Source of the DNA: Psychrobacillus sp. BL-248-WT-3
GTDB lineage: Bacteria > Bacillota > Bacilli > Bacillales_A > Planococcaceae
Assembly (NCBI RefSeq): GCF_012843435.1
Contig: NZ_JABAFC010000005.1
Coordinates: 87,115-151,114 of the forward strand
Length of the DNA: 64,000 bases
Reading direction: 5' to 3'
The position numbers and the translations under genes were made by a program. Below the pieces are notes generated by a model. That model saw nothing but the letters and a program-made list of their open reading frames with translations, was not told the origin of the DNA and ran no database searches. Each line of letters begins with the position of its first letter. Within the stretch, counting starts at the first letter, position 1. Positions 9,701-18,024 of the stretch are shown piece by piece.

Positions 9701-10203
9701 ATCCAAAAGTGTTTGATGAGTACTGTGCAACTGAGAAAAACTTCGGTGACGTCTCGGTTCTTGATACGCCTACTTTCTTGTATGGAATGAGACTGGGTGA
9801 GGAGATTGAGGTAGAAATAGAGGTTGGTAAAACCTTGATCATTAAACTAGTTTCAATTAGTAAACCAGACAAAGAAGGAAATAGAATTATCTATTTCGAG
9901 CTAAACGGCCAGCCACGGGAAATAACTATCCAGGATATGAACATGGAAGTTAGTAGTTTTTCTAAGCTTAAAGCTGAACCGTCTAATGAAAGCCACATTG
10001 GTGCTACTATGCCAGGAACTGTATTGAAAGTAGAGGTTGCCACGGGTGATGAAGTAAGACGTGGTCAGCATCTAATTATTACAGAAGCAATGAAAATGGA
10101 GACGACCGTCCAAGCTCCATTTGATGGCATTGTAAAAGCTATCCATGTAGGAGCAGGCGAAGCAATTGCAACCGGTGATTTATTAATTGAAATGGAAAAA
10201 TAA
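6766..10203 (+). CDS. pycA: Pyruvate carboxylase
   Basis: 1145 residues, the full single-chain enzyme. Biotin carboxylase domain (about 1-450) with the Gly-rich ATP loop ASLGGGGRGM and EVNPRIQVEHTITE; carboxyltransferase domain (about 530-800) starting LLTDTTFRDAHQSLLATR; C-terminal biotinyl domain with the biotin Lys in EAMKMET (residue about 1110). It carboxylates pyruvate to oxaloacetate to replenish the TCA cycle. The ATG at 6766 is preferred over the GTG at 6754, since AAGGAG lies 11 bases before the ATG but overlaps the GTG. It sits between ftsW and ctaA as in B. subtilis and ends at a strong hairpin. Confidence 0.98.
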   Translation: MNNIKKIVVANRGEIAIRIFRACTELNLRTVAIYSKEDSGSFHRFKSDESYLVGKDKKPIDAYLDIEDIIRIAKESKADAIHPGYGFLSENVEFAKRCEEEGIIFIGPTSKHLDMFGDKVKAREQAVKAGIPVIPGSDGPLEDMESIRDFGKKHGYPLMIKASLGGGGRGMRVVQTEEDLESAYDRAKSEAKAAFGSDEVYVEKCVYEPKHIEVQILGDKEGNLIHLYERDCSIQRRHQKVVEIAPSNSLSPKLRDEICQAAVKLMNNVGYINAGTVEFLVTDDEYYFIEVNPRIQVEHTITEMITGIDIVHAQIKIADGIPLNAPEMGIPDQADIPLFGFAIQSRVTTEDPLNNFMPDTGKLAVYRSGGGFGVRLDAGNGFQGAIISPYYDSLLVKVSTWGMSFKEAAAKMDRNLQEFRIRGIKTNIPFLENVVKHPSFLSGKFNTSFIDSTPELFLFPKRKDRGTKLLNYIGNVTVNGFPGIEKKIKPEFGSVRKPTFDLSSNPPAGTKDILDQRGVDGLIQWVKEQKDVLLTDTTFRDAHQSLLATRVRSFDMFNIAKESAHGMHNLFSYEMWGGATFDVAYRFLKENPWDRLIKMREMIPNTLFQMLFRGANAVGYKNYPDNVIREFIAKSAEAGVDVFRIFDSLNWIKGMEVAIDATRQSGKIAEAAICYTGDILNDSRDKYTVQYYKDMAKELEALGAHILAIKDMAGLLKPEAAYRLVSELKESVDIPIHLHTHDTSGNGIYTYAKAIDAGVDIVDTALGTMAGLTSQPSASSLSYAMQGSGRNVIGNVEAFEKLSSYWEDVRKYYQDFESGMISPHSEIYVHEMPGGQYSNLQQQAKAVGLGDRWEEVKSMYSRVNLLFGDIVKVTPSSKIVGDMALFMVQNNLDELSVVTRGKKIDFPDSVIEFFEGYIGQPHGGFPEELQKVVLKDREPITVRPGELLEPVDFNAVKELLFNKLERPVNSQEILAYTLYPKVFDEYCATEKNFGDVSVLDTPTFLYGMRLGEEIEVEIEVGKTLIIKLVSISKPDKEGNRIIYFELNGQPREITIQDMNMEVSSFSKLKAEPSNESHIGATMPGTVLKVEVATGDEVRRGQHLIITEAMKMETTVQAPFDGIVKAIHVGAGEAIATGDLLIEMEK

Positions 10204-10249
10204 TAAGTAAAATAGCTTAAAGGTATCAGAGTTAAAATATATGATATCT

Positions 10250-10303
10250 AAGACTGTAGGCAAACACCGTGATTTATGGATTTTGCCTACAGTCTTTTCT
10301 TTT
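10250..10303 (+). terminator. Terminator of pycA
   Basis: AAGACTGTAGGCAAA pairs perfectly with TTTGCCTACAGTCTT (15 bp), followed by TTCTTTT. Confidence 0.85.
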
Positions 10304-10318
10304 AAAAAGGAGATAAAG

Positions 10319-10387
10319 TTGATTACCAGATGCGAGCGAATCTTCTATAGGATATTAAGCAAGCTGGTAAGCTATTGGATTCTTTAG
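10319..10387 (+). CDS. Possible 22-residue peptide
   Basis: A TTG at 10319 is preceded by AAAGGAG at 6 bases, and the frame runs 22 codons to TAG. The peptide would be basic and rich in Ile, Leu, Tyr and Arg. It lies past the pycA terminator and before the ctaA terminator, with no clear promoter. A chance ribosome site is equally likely. The rest of 10204-10514 holds only the two terminators. Confidence 0.15.
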   Translation: MITRCERIFYRILSKLVSYWIL

Positions 10388-10419
10388 TCCATATATGTCT
10401 TTATTGAGTTGACCAATGA

Positions 10420-10468
10420 AAAAAAACGTAAGCATGCTAGAAGGATACTAGTCTGCTTACGTTTTTTT
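10420..10468 (-). terminator. Terminator of ctaA
   Basis: AAAAAAACGTAAGCA and its exact complement TGCTTACGTTTTTTT surround an 18-base loop, so it can stop transcription from either side. The ctaA stop is about 47 bp away on the minus strand. Confidence 0.8.
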
Positions 10469-10514
10469 AAAAGAAAAGAAGAATCTTACTGCTAAGTCTA
10501 TTTTACTTCTGTAT

Positions 10515-11426
10515 TTAGTTGCTTGTTTTACTTCTCGATAACAATAATATGAGATAACATAACAAACCAAATAAAAGAGAAATAAATAAAGAATGAAGTA
10601 AGGCGATATAAAGGTTTAATTTAGTTAATACTACAACCATACCTGTAACTACCTGGCAGGACACAAGTATGAGGGAAATAATCCAGCCCCAGTAGATTGC
10701 ACGTTGATCCTTATAGTTCTTGATGACATGAATAGCAATGATTAAAATCCAGATAAAGATTAGGCCGGCAGCTGCTCTGTGCCCCATTTGAACCCATTCA
10801 TACATATTGGTTGGTAAGGCAAAGCTATCATTGTTACATAGTGGCCAGTCATTACAGATTAAACTTGACTCGGTATGACGAACTAATGCCCCCGTGTATA
10901 TAACAATGTAGGAATATAAGGCCACGCCAATGGTATGAAATCTCAGTGTCTTACCGATTTTAATCTTATCAGTATCAAATTTTCTGTCTACCTCGAAAAT
11001 TAGAAGTGTCAAAAGTAATACTGCTGCAAAGGAAATTAGGGAAATTCCAAAATGAAGTGCGAGGATAAAGTCGCCCTGTCCCCATTTAACTTGAGCGGCT
11101 CCGATTAATGCTTGCAACACAAGGAAAAAGAAAGCCATAAAGGATAAGAACTTAGTCTCACGAACATGACCCAATGCGCGCCAAGCCCATACGGATAATG
11201 CTACAATTAATATTCCAACTGCCCCTGTAACTAGGCGATGTGAAAACTCAATTAAAACTTCAGCGGTAATTACATCTGGTATAAGCTGTCCATTACAGCC
11301 AGGCCAATGTCTACCACAACCCATGCCGCTGTCAGTCTTTGTAACAAGTGCTCCACCTAAAAGAATTAGGAGCATACCAATTGTTGAAGCTACAGCTAGC
11401 CATTTTAAATATTTGTTTATATGCAA
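10515..11426 (-). CDS. ctaA: Haem A synthase CtaA
   Basis: 303 residues, eight membrane segments in two four-helix halves. Candidate haem-ligand His residues occur in EFSHR and LALHF in the first half and MGHRAAAG and ALLHSLF in the second. Cys pairs follow the family ([20 protein letters not shown]). It oxidises haem O to haem A for cytochrome oxidase. Start at ATG 11426 with GTAGGTGA 8 bases upstream. It is divergent from ctaB, whose product makes its substrate haem O; the 325-bp gap between them holds promoters for both. Confidence 0.96.
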   Translation of the reverse strand: MHINKYLKWLAVASTIGMLLILLGGALVTKTDSGMGCGRHWPGCNGQLIPDVITAEVLIEFSHRLVTGAVGILIVALSVWAWRALGHVRETKFLSFMAFFFLVLQALIGAAQVKWGQGDFILALHFGISLISFAAVLLLTLLIFEVDRKFDTDKIKIGKTLRFHTIGVALYSYIVIYTGALVRHTESSLICNDWPLCNNDSFALPTNMYEWVQMGHRAAAGLIFIWILIIAIHVIKNYKDQRAIYWGWIISLILVSCQVVTGMVVVLTKLNLYIALLHSLFISLLFGLLCYLILLLSRSKTSN

Positions 11427-11484
11427 TACGTCACCTACTTTATGTATATATTGCTCGCTTAATAAAAGCGGTATCTGCTACTAG

Positions 11485-11513
11485 ATAATATCGAAACCTG
11501 AGCAAAAATACAA
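11485..11513 (-). promoter_or_regulatory. Candidate sigma-A promoter of ctaA
   Basis: On the minus strand TTGTAT and TATTAT are separated by exactly 17 bp, about 60 bp before the ctaA start. The -35 is weak (3 of 6). Nearby at about 11550 is TTCACAAATTGTTCATAA, which could bind a redox regulator but fits no consensus well. Confidence 0.45.
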
Positions 11514-11665
11514 TGTAAAACAACGAAACACTTAAATAAGACAAACTCTATTCACAAATTGTTCATAAAATCGTTAATTAGTATTCACACATGAGGGGGG
11601 CAAATGATTTACTATTGATATGTTCAGTTTAGAAACATAAATTACTAGGTACTATTATGCGAAAA

Positions 11666-11694
11666 TTCTTTTCAGTGTAGAAATATGTTATAGT
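11666..11694 (+). promoter_or_regulatory. Candidate promoter of ctaB
   Basis: TTCTTT and an extended -10 (TGTTATAGT) are 17 bp apart, about 58 bp before the chosen ctaB start. It is a weak match and low in confidence; a second TATAGT is at 11701. Confidence 0.3.
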
Positions 11695-11751
11695 TTTCGC
11701 TATAGTATAAGGTAGCGGAATATGCTTACAACTTTGAAAGGAGGGTGCAGC

Positions 11752-12675
11752 ATGTCAAATGGTCATACTATAACCGCTACGACCAAAACCGACAGAGATC
11801 CGGTAACTTCTTCTTTTTTGAAAGACTTCCTTTCATTGATTAAAATTGGAATTGTCAATTCTAATTTAGTTACTACTTTTACAGGTTTATGGTTAGCTTT
11901 CCAGTTTACGAATACAAACTTTCTTCACGAGCTAGATTTATTGTTTTTCACGCTTTTTGGTTCCGCGTTAATAATTGCAGGTTCCGCTGCGATGAACAAT
12001 TTTATCGATCGTGATATCGACCCAGTGATGAAGAGTAAGAAGGGTAGACCAACTGTCACAGGTAGATTTAACCCGACAGCCGTGCTCATTACTTCTTTCA
12101 CGTTTTTAGTTGTAGGTGAGGCTTTCTTATTTATGGCATCTACTTCCGCAGGTATATGGGGATTAGCTGGTATAATCAGTTATGTCGTTTTGTACTCTAT
12201 GTGGTCGAAAAGAAAGCATGTCAGTAATACTATTGTGGGTAGTATCTCTGGTGCAATCCCACCGGTAATCGGCTGGGCGGCTGTAGAGCCAGGTTTAAGT
12301 TTAGGAGCATTAGGCTTGTTCTTCATTATGTTTGCTTGGCAACCACCTCATTTCTACGCTTTGGCTATGAAACGTGTGGAAGAATACCGTGCAGCTAATA
12401 TTCCAATGCTACCTGTAGTCAAAGGTTTCAAGCGTACAAAGGTTTCTATGCTACTGTGGGTGATTTTACTATTCCCACTTCCACTATTTTTGATGGAACT
12501 AGGAACAGCTTTTGTTGTACTTGCAACAGCGTTAAACATTGGATGGCTAGTTTTAGCTGTTAAAGGATTTAAAGTAGAAGACGATATTAAATGGGCGACT
12601 AAAATGTTCGTTTATTCATTGAACTACATGACAATTCTATTTGTATCAATGATTATCTTCTCTATGTTTGTTTAA
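11752..12675 (+). CDS. ctaB: Protohaem IX farnesyltransferase (haem O synthase)
   Basis: 307 residues, UbiA-type prenyltransferase with about nine membrane segments. The first Asp-rich motif is AAMNNFIDRDIDPVM and the second region is YSMWSKRKHVSNTIVGSISGAIPPVIGWAA. It farnesylates protohaem to haem O. The ATG at 11752 has AAAGGAGG 7 bases upstream; the in-frame ATG at 11722 precedes the ribosome site and is rejected. It leads the ctaBCDEF unit, divergent from ctaA. Confidence 0.96.
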   Translation: MSNGHTITATTKTDRDPVTSSFLKDFLSLIKIGIVNSNLVTTFTGLWLAFQFTNTNFLHELDLLFFTLFGSALIIAGSAAMNNFIDRDIDPVMKSKKGRPTVTGRFNPTAVLITSFTFLVVGEAFLFMASTSAGIWGLAGIISYVVLYSMWSKRKHVSNTIVGSISGAIPPVIGWAAVEPGLSLGALGLFFIMFAWQPPHFYALAMKRVEEYRAANIPMLPVVKGFKRTKVSMLLWVILLFPLPLFLMELGTAFVVLATALNIGWLVLAVKGFKVEDDIKWATKMFVYSLNYMTILFVSMIIFSMFV

Positions 12676-12772
12676 TTTTTGGGATTCTTTCTTAGTCAAC
12701 AAGAATTCATATAAAAGAACCACAGTCCAAATGTACTTGAAAACAATAATGAAAGAGGGGTTTGATTTAGCT

Positions 12773-13858
12773 ATGATGAAAGGGCTTAAAAAATGGCGAC
12801 TTTTTTCACTGTTAGCAGCTCTTACGATTTTTCTGTCGGGTTGTGGCGAAGAATATTTATCAACGCTATCACCTGCGGGAGAAGTCGGAAGAGATCAATT
12901 TAATCTATTACTACTAGCATCAGCTATTATGGCATTAGTTATTATAGTAGTAGTGATAATTTATGTAATTGCTCTAACGAGATATAGTCGCAAAAAGGTT
13001 GGAGAAGATGTGATTCCTAAACAGGTTGAGGGAAGTCACACACTTGAAATTATTTGGACAGTTATTCCAATTATACTTTTAGTTATTCTTGCAATTCCAA
13101 CTGTTTATTACACGTATAAGCATGCAGATGTTGCAGCTATGGATCAAGTGGATGAAGAAGGAAACAAAACAAACCTAACAGTAAACGTAACTGCAAAGTT
13201 ATACTGGTGGGAATTTGAGTATCCGGACTTAGGAATAGTAACTGCACAAGAACTAGTTGTTCCTACAGATGAGCAAGTATTCTTCAATTTGAAGGCTGCT
13301 GATGTAAAACACTCATTCTGGATTCCATCAATCGGTGGTAAATTAGATACAAACGTTGAAAACGTAAACAAATTCTACCTTGTATTCGATAAAGAATCTG
13401 CAGGATTAGAAGATGGAGTTTTCTACGGAAAATGTGCTGAATTATGTGGACCATCCCATGCATTAATGGACTTTAAAGTAAAATCAATGAATCGTGAAGA
13501 TTTCAATGAGTGGGCAGAAGCAATGAAAACCACTGTACATACTGCAGAAGGGGATCTTGCTCAACAAGGGGAAGAATTATTCCAAACAGCTACTTGTATT
13601 GGATGTCACGCAACTGGTGGCGAAGGTATGGCTGGTCAAATGGGACCAAGCTTAGCTACATTTGGAGATCGTAACCGCGTAGCAGGCTTCATGGAACACA
13701 ATAAAGAAAATATAAAAAAATGGATCAGTGATCCTCAAGAGTATAAACCAGGTAACATCATGCCTGCTGATGAACAATTAAATGGCGGTAAACCATTTAC
13801 AGACGAGCAATTAGATGCTCTTGCAGAATACTTAATGGGACTATCTATTGAAAAATAA
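12773..13858 (+). CDS. ctaC: Cytochrome c oxidase subunit II (caa3 type)
   Basis: 361 residues. The signal peptide ends in a lipobox LSGC (Cys about 23), so it is a lipoprotein. Two membrane helices follow, then the CuA domain with GKCAELCGPSHALM, and a fused C-terminal cytochrome c domain with CIGCH and an axial Met in PGNIMPA. That fusion defines a caa3 oxidase that takes electrons from an attached cytochrome c. Start at ATG 12773 (GAGGGG 12 bases upstream; a second ATG is at 12776); the frame is open further upstream but has no signal there. It follows ctaB by about 97 bp. Confidence 0.96.
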   Translation: MMKGLKKWRLFSLLAALTIFLSGCGEEYLSTLSPAGEVGRDQFNLLLLASAIMALVIIVVVIIYVIALTRYSRKKVGEDVIPKQVEGSHTLEIIWTVIPIILLVILAIPTVYYTYKHADVAAMDQVDEEGNKTNLTVNVTAKLYWWEFEYPDLGIVTAQELVVPTDEQVFFNLKAADVKHSFWIPSIGGKLDTNVENVNKFYLVFDKESAGLEDGVFYGKCAELCGPSHALMDFKVKSMNREDFNEWAEAMKTTVHTAEGDLAQQGEELFQTATCIGCHATGGEGMAGQMGPSLATFGDRNRVAGFMEHNKENIKKWISDPQEYKPGNIMPADEQLNGGKPFTDEQLDALAEYLMGLSIEK

Positions 13859-13891
13859 TTCCATAGATAAAAATGAGGGAGGTAAAAAGTT

Positions 13892-15754
13892 GTGAGTTCT
13901 ATAGCTAAGAAAAAAGGCTTTGGCGCAACTTTATGGGACTATTTGACAACAGTAGACCATAAAAAGATTGCTGTCCTGTATCTCGCTGCCGGTGGTTTGT
14001 TCTTCGTAATCGGTGGTATCGAGGCAATGCTTATTCGTATCCAATTGGCTAAACCGGATAACGACTTTGTAAGTGCAGGTCTTTTCAATGAAATTATAAC
14101 AATGCATGGTACAACGATGATTTTCCTTGCAGCCATGCCGATATTATTTGGTTATATGAATGCCGTCGTGCCACTACAAATCGGTGCACGTGACGTAGCA
14201 TTCCCGTTCTTAAACGCACTTGGATTTTGGTTATTCTTATTTGGTGGTATCTTCCTAAACCTTTCTTGGTTTATGGGTGGAGCTCCTGATGCTGGTTGGA
14301 CTTCTTATGCATCACTGTCCTTAGCATCCCCTGGTCACGGTATTGACTTCTATGCACTCGGACTACAAATATCCGGTGCTGGTACGTATATTGCCGGGAT
14401 TAACTTCCTTGTAACAATTATTAATATGCGTGCGCCTGGTATGACTTATATGCGTATGCCATTGTTCACTTGGACTACATTTGTGGCAAGTGCATTAATT
14501 TTATTTGCATTCCCACCACTTACAATCGGTCTTTTCTTCCTTATCATCGACCGTATGTTTGGAGGACAATTCTTCAACCATGAAATGGGAGGAAATACAA
14601 TTATCTGGGAGCATTTATTCTGGATATTTGGACATCCTGAGGTATATATTCTGATTTTACCTGCTTTCGGTATTTTCTCAGAAATCTTCTCATTATTTGC
14701 TCGTAAACGTCTATTTGGATATTCATCCATGGTATTTGCGACAGTATTGATTGGATTCTTAGGATTCATGGTTTGGGCCCATCACATGTTTACAGTTGGA
14801 TTAGGGCCAACAGCTAACGCAATTTTTGCAGTTGCAACAATGGCAATTGCTGTACCAACTGGTATGAAAATATTTAACTGGCTGCTTACAATTTGGGGAG
14901 GAAGTATTAAAGTTACAGTTCCGATGCTTTACGCATTAGGATTTATCCCTTCATTCGTAGCAGGTGGTGTAACTGGTGTCATGCAAGCCGCGGCTCCACT
15001 TGACTACCAAGTACATGATTCTTACTTTATCGTTGCCCATTTCCATTATGTAATCGTTGGTGGGGTAGTACTAGCTATCTTAGCTGCATTACATTTATAT
15101 TGGCCTTTAATGTTCAACCAAATGTTAAGTGAAAAATTAGGTAAGTGGACTTTCTGGTTCTTCTTTATCGGTTTCCATCTAACATTCTTTGTTCAACATT
15201 TCTTAGGATTAATGGGTATGCCACGTCGTGTATTCACTTTTGGAGCAGATCAAGGTTGGGACTTATTCAACGCAATCAGTTCCGGTGGTGCCGTATTTAT
15301 GGCAATCGGTGTAATTATCCTTGTAATTAATATCATTATGACAATTGCTAAAAATGAAAAAGTTGGAAATGACCCTTGGGAAGATGGACGTACATTGGAG
15401 TGGGCTATTCCACAACCAATTCCATTCTACAACTTTAAACAAACTCCACTAGTTCGTGGTTTAGATACTTTCTGGATTGAAAAACAAGAAGGAAACAAAG
15501 AAGGCATGACATATGCAGAGCCAATTTCGGATATCCATATGCCTAACAATTCTTTCATTCCTTTCGTAATGACATTAGGTTTATTTATCGCAGCGTTCGG
15601 TGCACTTTACAATGGCGAAAAAGATTGGGCTGTTCCAGTATTAGTACTAGGACTTGCAATTACAGTTGCTTCTATGGCTGTTCGTTCATTGAAAGACGAC
15701 CACGGATATCACATTCATAAAGAAGATTTAATGAATGACAAAGGGGGTAAATAA
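13892..15754 (+). CDS. ctaD: Cytochrome c oxidase subunit I
   Basis: 620 residues, twelve or more membrane helices. Haem a ligand in TMHGTTMIF; CuB and cross-linked Tyr region in WEHLFWIFGHPEVYIL; two further CuB His in WAHHMFTVG; haem a3 and a ligands in VAHFHYVIVGG. It reduces oxygen to water and pumps protons. The GTG start at 13892 has GGGAGGT 7 bases upstream. Its last codons come immediately before ctaE, whose ATG is 1 base after the stop, so translation is likely coupled. Confidence 0.98.
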   Translation: MSSIAKKKGFGATLWDYLTTVDHKKIAVLYLAAGGLFFVIGGIEAMLIRIQLAKPDNDFVSAGLFNEIITMHGTTMIFLAAMPILFGYMNAVVPLQIGARDVAFPFLNALGFWLFLFGGIFLNLSWFMGGAPDAGWTSYASLSLASPGHGIDFYALGLQISGAGTYIAGINFLVTIINMRAPGMTYMRMPLFTWTTFVASALILFAFPPLTIGLFFLIIDRMFGGQFFNHEMGGNTIIWEHLFWIFGHPEVYILILPAFGIFSEIFSLFARKRLFGYSSMVFATVLIGFLGFMVWAHHMFTVGLGPTANAIFAVATMAIAVPTGMKIFNWLLTIWGGSIKVTVPMLYALGFIPSFVAGGVTGVMQAAAPLDYQVHDSYFIVAHFHYVIVGGVVLAILAALHLYWPLMFNQMLSEKLGKWTFWFFFIGFHLTFFVQHFLGLMGMPRRVFTFGADQGWDLFNAISSGGAVFMAIGVIILVINIIMTIAKNEKVGNDPWEDGRTLEWAIPQPIPFYNFKQTPLVRGLDTFWIEKQEGNKEGMTYAEPISDIHMPNNSFIPFVMTLGLFIAAFGALYNGEKDWAVPVLVLGLAITVASMAVRSLKDDHGYHIHKEDLMNDKGGK

Positions 15755-15755
15755 G

Positions 15756-16382
15756 ATGGACGTGAATAAAAAGTACACCCCACAAACTTGGCCAGATCAT
15801 CCAGAACAAGCAACAATGGAAGGTAAGAATAAATTCTTAGGTTTCTGGTTGTTCTTAGCCGGTGAAACTGTACTATTTTCTAGTTTGTTTGCTACTTATT
15901 TAGCCCTTAAAAATAAAGGGCCAGAGGGTATGGAATTCAGTACAAATACGTTATTTGAATTACCTCTAGTTTTTATCATGACAATGATTCTGTTAACTTC
16001 ATCGTTAACAAGTGTTTATGCTATGTACCATATGAAAAACCATAATTTCCGCGGTACACAAACTTGGATGGCTATTACTGTAGTGTTAGGTCTAGTTTTC
16101 CTAGGATTAGAAATTTATGAGTTCAATCACTATGTACATTTAGGATTCCACTATGGACAAAGTGCTTTCTCAACAGCTTTCTTTACTTTAGTTGGTACTC
16201 ACGGTCTTCACGTAGTTATTGGTTTAGGATGGATCATCTTATTACTTCTACGTAATGCTAAACGTGGATTCAACTTATACAATGCACCAAAATATTATAC
16301 TGCATCTTTATACTGGCACTTTATTGACGTTGTGTGGGTATTCATCTTTACAGTAGTATACTTGATGGGAGTGGTGAACTAA
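15756..16382 (+). CDS. ctaE: Cytochrome c oxidase subunit III
   Basis: 208 residues, five membrane helices, the short form of subunit III. Typical motif: FLAGETVLFSSLFATY and later GTHGLHVVIGL. It stabilises the oxidase core. The ATG at 15756 is used, with AAAGGGGG about 9 bases upstream and inside ctaD; the earlier in-frame start at 15735 would overlap ctaD and has no signal. Its stop codon TAA shares a base with the ctaF ATG. Confidence 0.96.
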   Translation: MDVNKKYTPQTWPDHPEQATMEGKNKFLGFWLFLAGETVLFSSLFATYLALKNKGPEGMEFSTNTLFELPLVFIMTMILLTSSLTSVYAMYHMKNHNFRGTQTWMAITVVLGLVFLGLEIYEFNHYVHLGFHYGQSAFSTAFFTLVGTHGLHVVIGLGWIILLLLRNAKRGFNLYNAPKYYTASLYWHFIDVVWVFIFTVVYLMGVVN

Positions 16383-16717
16383 TGTCTTCACATGACAATC
16401 ATGTTTACGTTAGATCTCAAACTGAATTTGAATATTTGAAGCGAAAAAGAAGAGAGAATATGCGTACACAAGTAACGACATTCTCTATCATGATTTTCTT
16501 GACGTTAATTTCATTTACAGCAGTAGTAGCAGATTTCTCAAAATACTACATTATCCCAATCATTTTATTGTTAGCTGCAGTTCAAGTAGTGTTACAACTT
16601 TACTACTTCATGCATATGAGTGAAAAAAATCATAACATTCCTGCTTATTTCATCTATTTTGCAGCAATGGTTGGTTTTACATTCCTACTAACTTTCATAA
16701 CAATTGTTTGGTGGTAA
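16382..16717 (+). CDS. ctaF: Cytochrome c oxidase subunit IV
   Basis: 111 residues with three membrane helices (about 36-52, 58-80 and 88-109). Recognised by position and by the pattern of the bacterial subunit IV/CyoD family (LYYFMHMSEK). It aids assembly of the oxidase. Start at ATG 16382, overlapping the ctaE stop by one base, so translation is probably coupled. The operon ends at the hairpin just downstream. Confidence 0.93.
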   Translation: MSSHDNHVYVRSQTEFEYLKRKRRENMRTQVTTFSIMIFLTLISFTAVVADFSKYYIIPIILLLAAVQVVLQLYYFMHMSEKNHNIPAYFIYFAAMVGFTFLLTFITIVWW

Positions 16718-16721
16718 TACT

Positions 16722-16759
16722 AAAAGAGCTAAGATTTTTCTTAGCTCTTTTTTTTTAGA
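16722..16759 (+). terminator. Terminator of the ctaBCDEF operon
   Basis: AAAAGAGCTAAG and CTTAGCTCTTTT with a short AT loop, followed by a run of nine T. Confidence 0.85.
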
Positions 16760-16820
16760 TAAAATAACTTCATAATTCCTGTTTTAATATAAAAATACGG
16801 ACTAAATTCAACTTCTGGGA

Positions 16821-16925
16821 TGCTTTCCAGGTGCACGTTATGATATATTATCTGCACCAATGGAGGTGACGCCTGTCTCTGAATCATTAATAGAACTGAT
16901 CGTGCAATTAACCGGCAGAGAGTGA
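16821..16925 (+). pseudogene. Possible relic reading frame between ctaF and ctaG
   Basis: A 34-codon stretch ending in TGA reads like real protein (CFPGARYDILSAPMEV, then VSESLIELIVQL) but has no start codon and no ribosome site. The surrounding gap is otherwise AT-rich. It may be the last piece of a lost gene or chance. I recognise no family. Confidence 0.2.
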
Positions 16926-16973
16926 TTCATGAAATTTGATTTCATTATCATCGCCTTTATATCTAAATCAATG

Positions 16974-16990
16974 TGTGACAGTCTGTCACA
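16974..16990. promoter_or_regulatory. Perfect palindrome upstream of the ctaG promoter
   Basis: TGTGACAGTCTGTCACA: two 7-bp arms around a 3-bp centre, 37 bp before the ctaG -35 box. It resembles a CRP/FNR operator but has 7 rather than 6 bases between TGTGA and TCACA. An activator or repressor site is inferred. Confidence 0.45.
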
Positions 16991-17027
16991 AATTTTATAA
17001 TAGTAATAATTGTCATAGTTCGTTCAT

Positions 17028-17056
17028 TTGATGTTAATTGAACTGCCCTATATAAT
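17028..17056 (+). promoter_or_regulatory. Sigma-A promoter of ctaG
   Basis: TTGATG and TATAAT separated by exactly 17 bp, about 33 bp before the ctaG ATG. AAAAAGGAGC lies between the promoter and the start. Confidence 0.8.
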
Positions 17057-17088
17057 AGGGGTAGCAACTTAAAAAGGAGCGTATAAGT

Positions 17089-18000
17089 ATGTCTATTAGC
17101 ATATTCGGCTTCCAAGCTTTATGGAGTCCTATTCTTTTAGGATTATTAGTTTGTATAGCTATTTTATATTTCTTGATTACTGTCAAATGGAGAAATGACT
17201 TTAAAGTTTCCGAGCCACTAAAAAGAAAAGAAGCAATTTATTTTATTTCTGGTTTAGTTCTTTTATATATTGTAAAAGGCTCTCCTATGGATTTAATGGC
17301 ACATATCATGTTTACATTCCATATGGTTCAGATGGCACTTCTGTTATTACTAGTACCACCCTTACTTATGAAAGGGATTCCATGGTGGGTATGGAAAGTG
17401 GTTCTTGAGTTACCGGTATTAAGAAAGCTCATTCCTTTCTTTACAAAGCCGCTGTTATCATTAGTATTATTTACTATGACTTTCTCGTTGTATCATATTC
17501 CTTTGGTTTTTGATGCTATTAAGATGAACGAGGTTCTTCACGGGGCTTATACTTTAATGCTATTTTTAACGGCTGTCTTTATGTGGTGGTCCATTGTGGA
17601 CGTGCTGGAGTCGGAAAAAAAATTACATGGCCTAAAGAAAATTGGTTTTATCGTTGCGAGTGCAGTATTAATCACCCCAGCGTGTGCACTAATCATTTTC
17701 TCAAATAGTCCAATGTATGACACATATACAGACTCTGATGTTTGGTTAAAGAACATGGAGTTATGTGTACCTACAGATACATTAGCCGGTCTAAACCTAT
17801 CTGGTCCTGAGTTGTTCTCTAACTTAGATCCACTAGAGGATCAACAGCTGGGCGGAATAGTAATGAAAATTATTCAAGAAATTATATATGCTGCATTCTT
17901 ATTCTCCATCTTCTTTGCATGGTATAAAAATGAGCAGGATAATGCAGATCAAATAACTCAAAAAGCATTAGACGACTTAAAGGTACAAGCTAAACTATAA
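17089..18000 (+). CDS. ctaG: Cytochrome c oxidase assembly factor CtaG
   Basis: 303 residues, about seven membrane helices, of the caa3_CtaG family (different from the proteobacterial CtaG/Cox11). In B. subtilis it is required for active caa3 oxidase, probably through copper handling. His and Met residues cluster in the helices (MDLMAHIMFTFHMVQM). It has its own promoter here, separate from ctaBCDEF, and is followed after 24 bp by a DUF420 gene. Confidence 0.93.
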   Translation: MSISIFGFQALWSPILLGLLVCIAILYFLITVKWRNDFKVSEPLKRKEAIYFISGLVLLYIVKGSPMDLMAHIMFTFHMVQMALLLLLVPPLLMKGIPWWVWKVVLELPVLRKLIPFFTKPLLSLVLFTMTFSLYHIPLVFDAIKMNEVLHGAYTLMLFLTAVFMWWSIVDVLESEKKLHGLKKIGFIVASAVLITPACALIIFSNSPMYDTYTDSDVWLKNMELCVPTDTLAGLNLSGPELFSNLDPLEDQQLGGIVMKIIQEIIYAAFLFSIFFAWYKNEQDNADQITQKALDDLKVQAKL

Positions 18001-18024
18001 TTTTTATATATGAGGAGAATGAGA

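Noticed and set aside
11540..11570. Redox regulator site (ResD or Rex) between ctaA and ctaB
   Set aside because: TTCACAAATTGTTCATAA is only partly symmetrical and does not fit a consensus well enough to call.
16974..16990. Calling the palindrome an FNR or CRP site
   Set aside because: The centre is 7 bases instead of 6, and no regulator gene is seen nearby. I leave it as an unnamed operator candidate.
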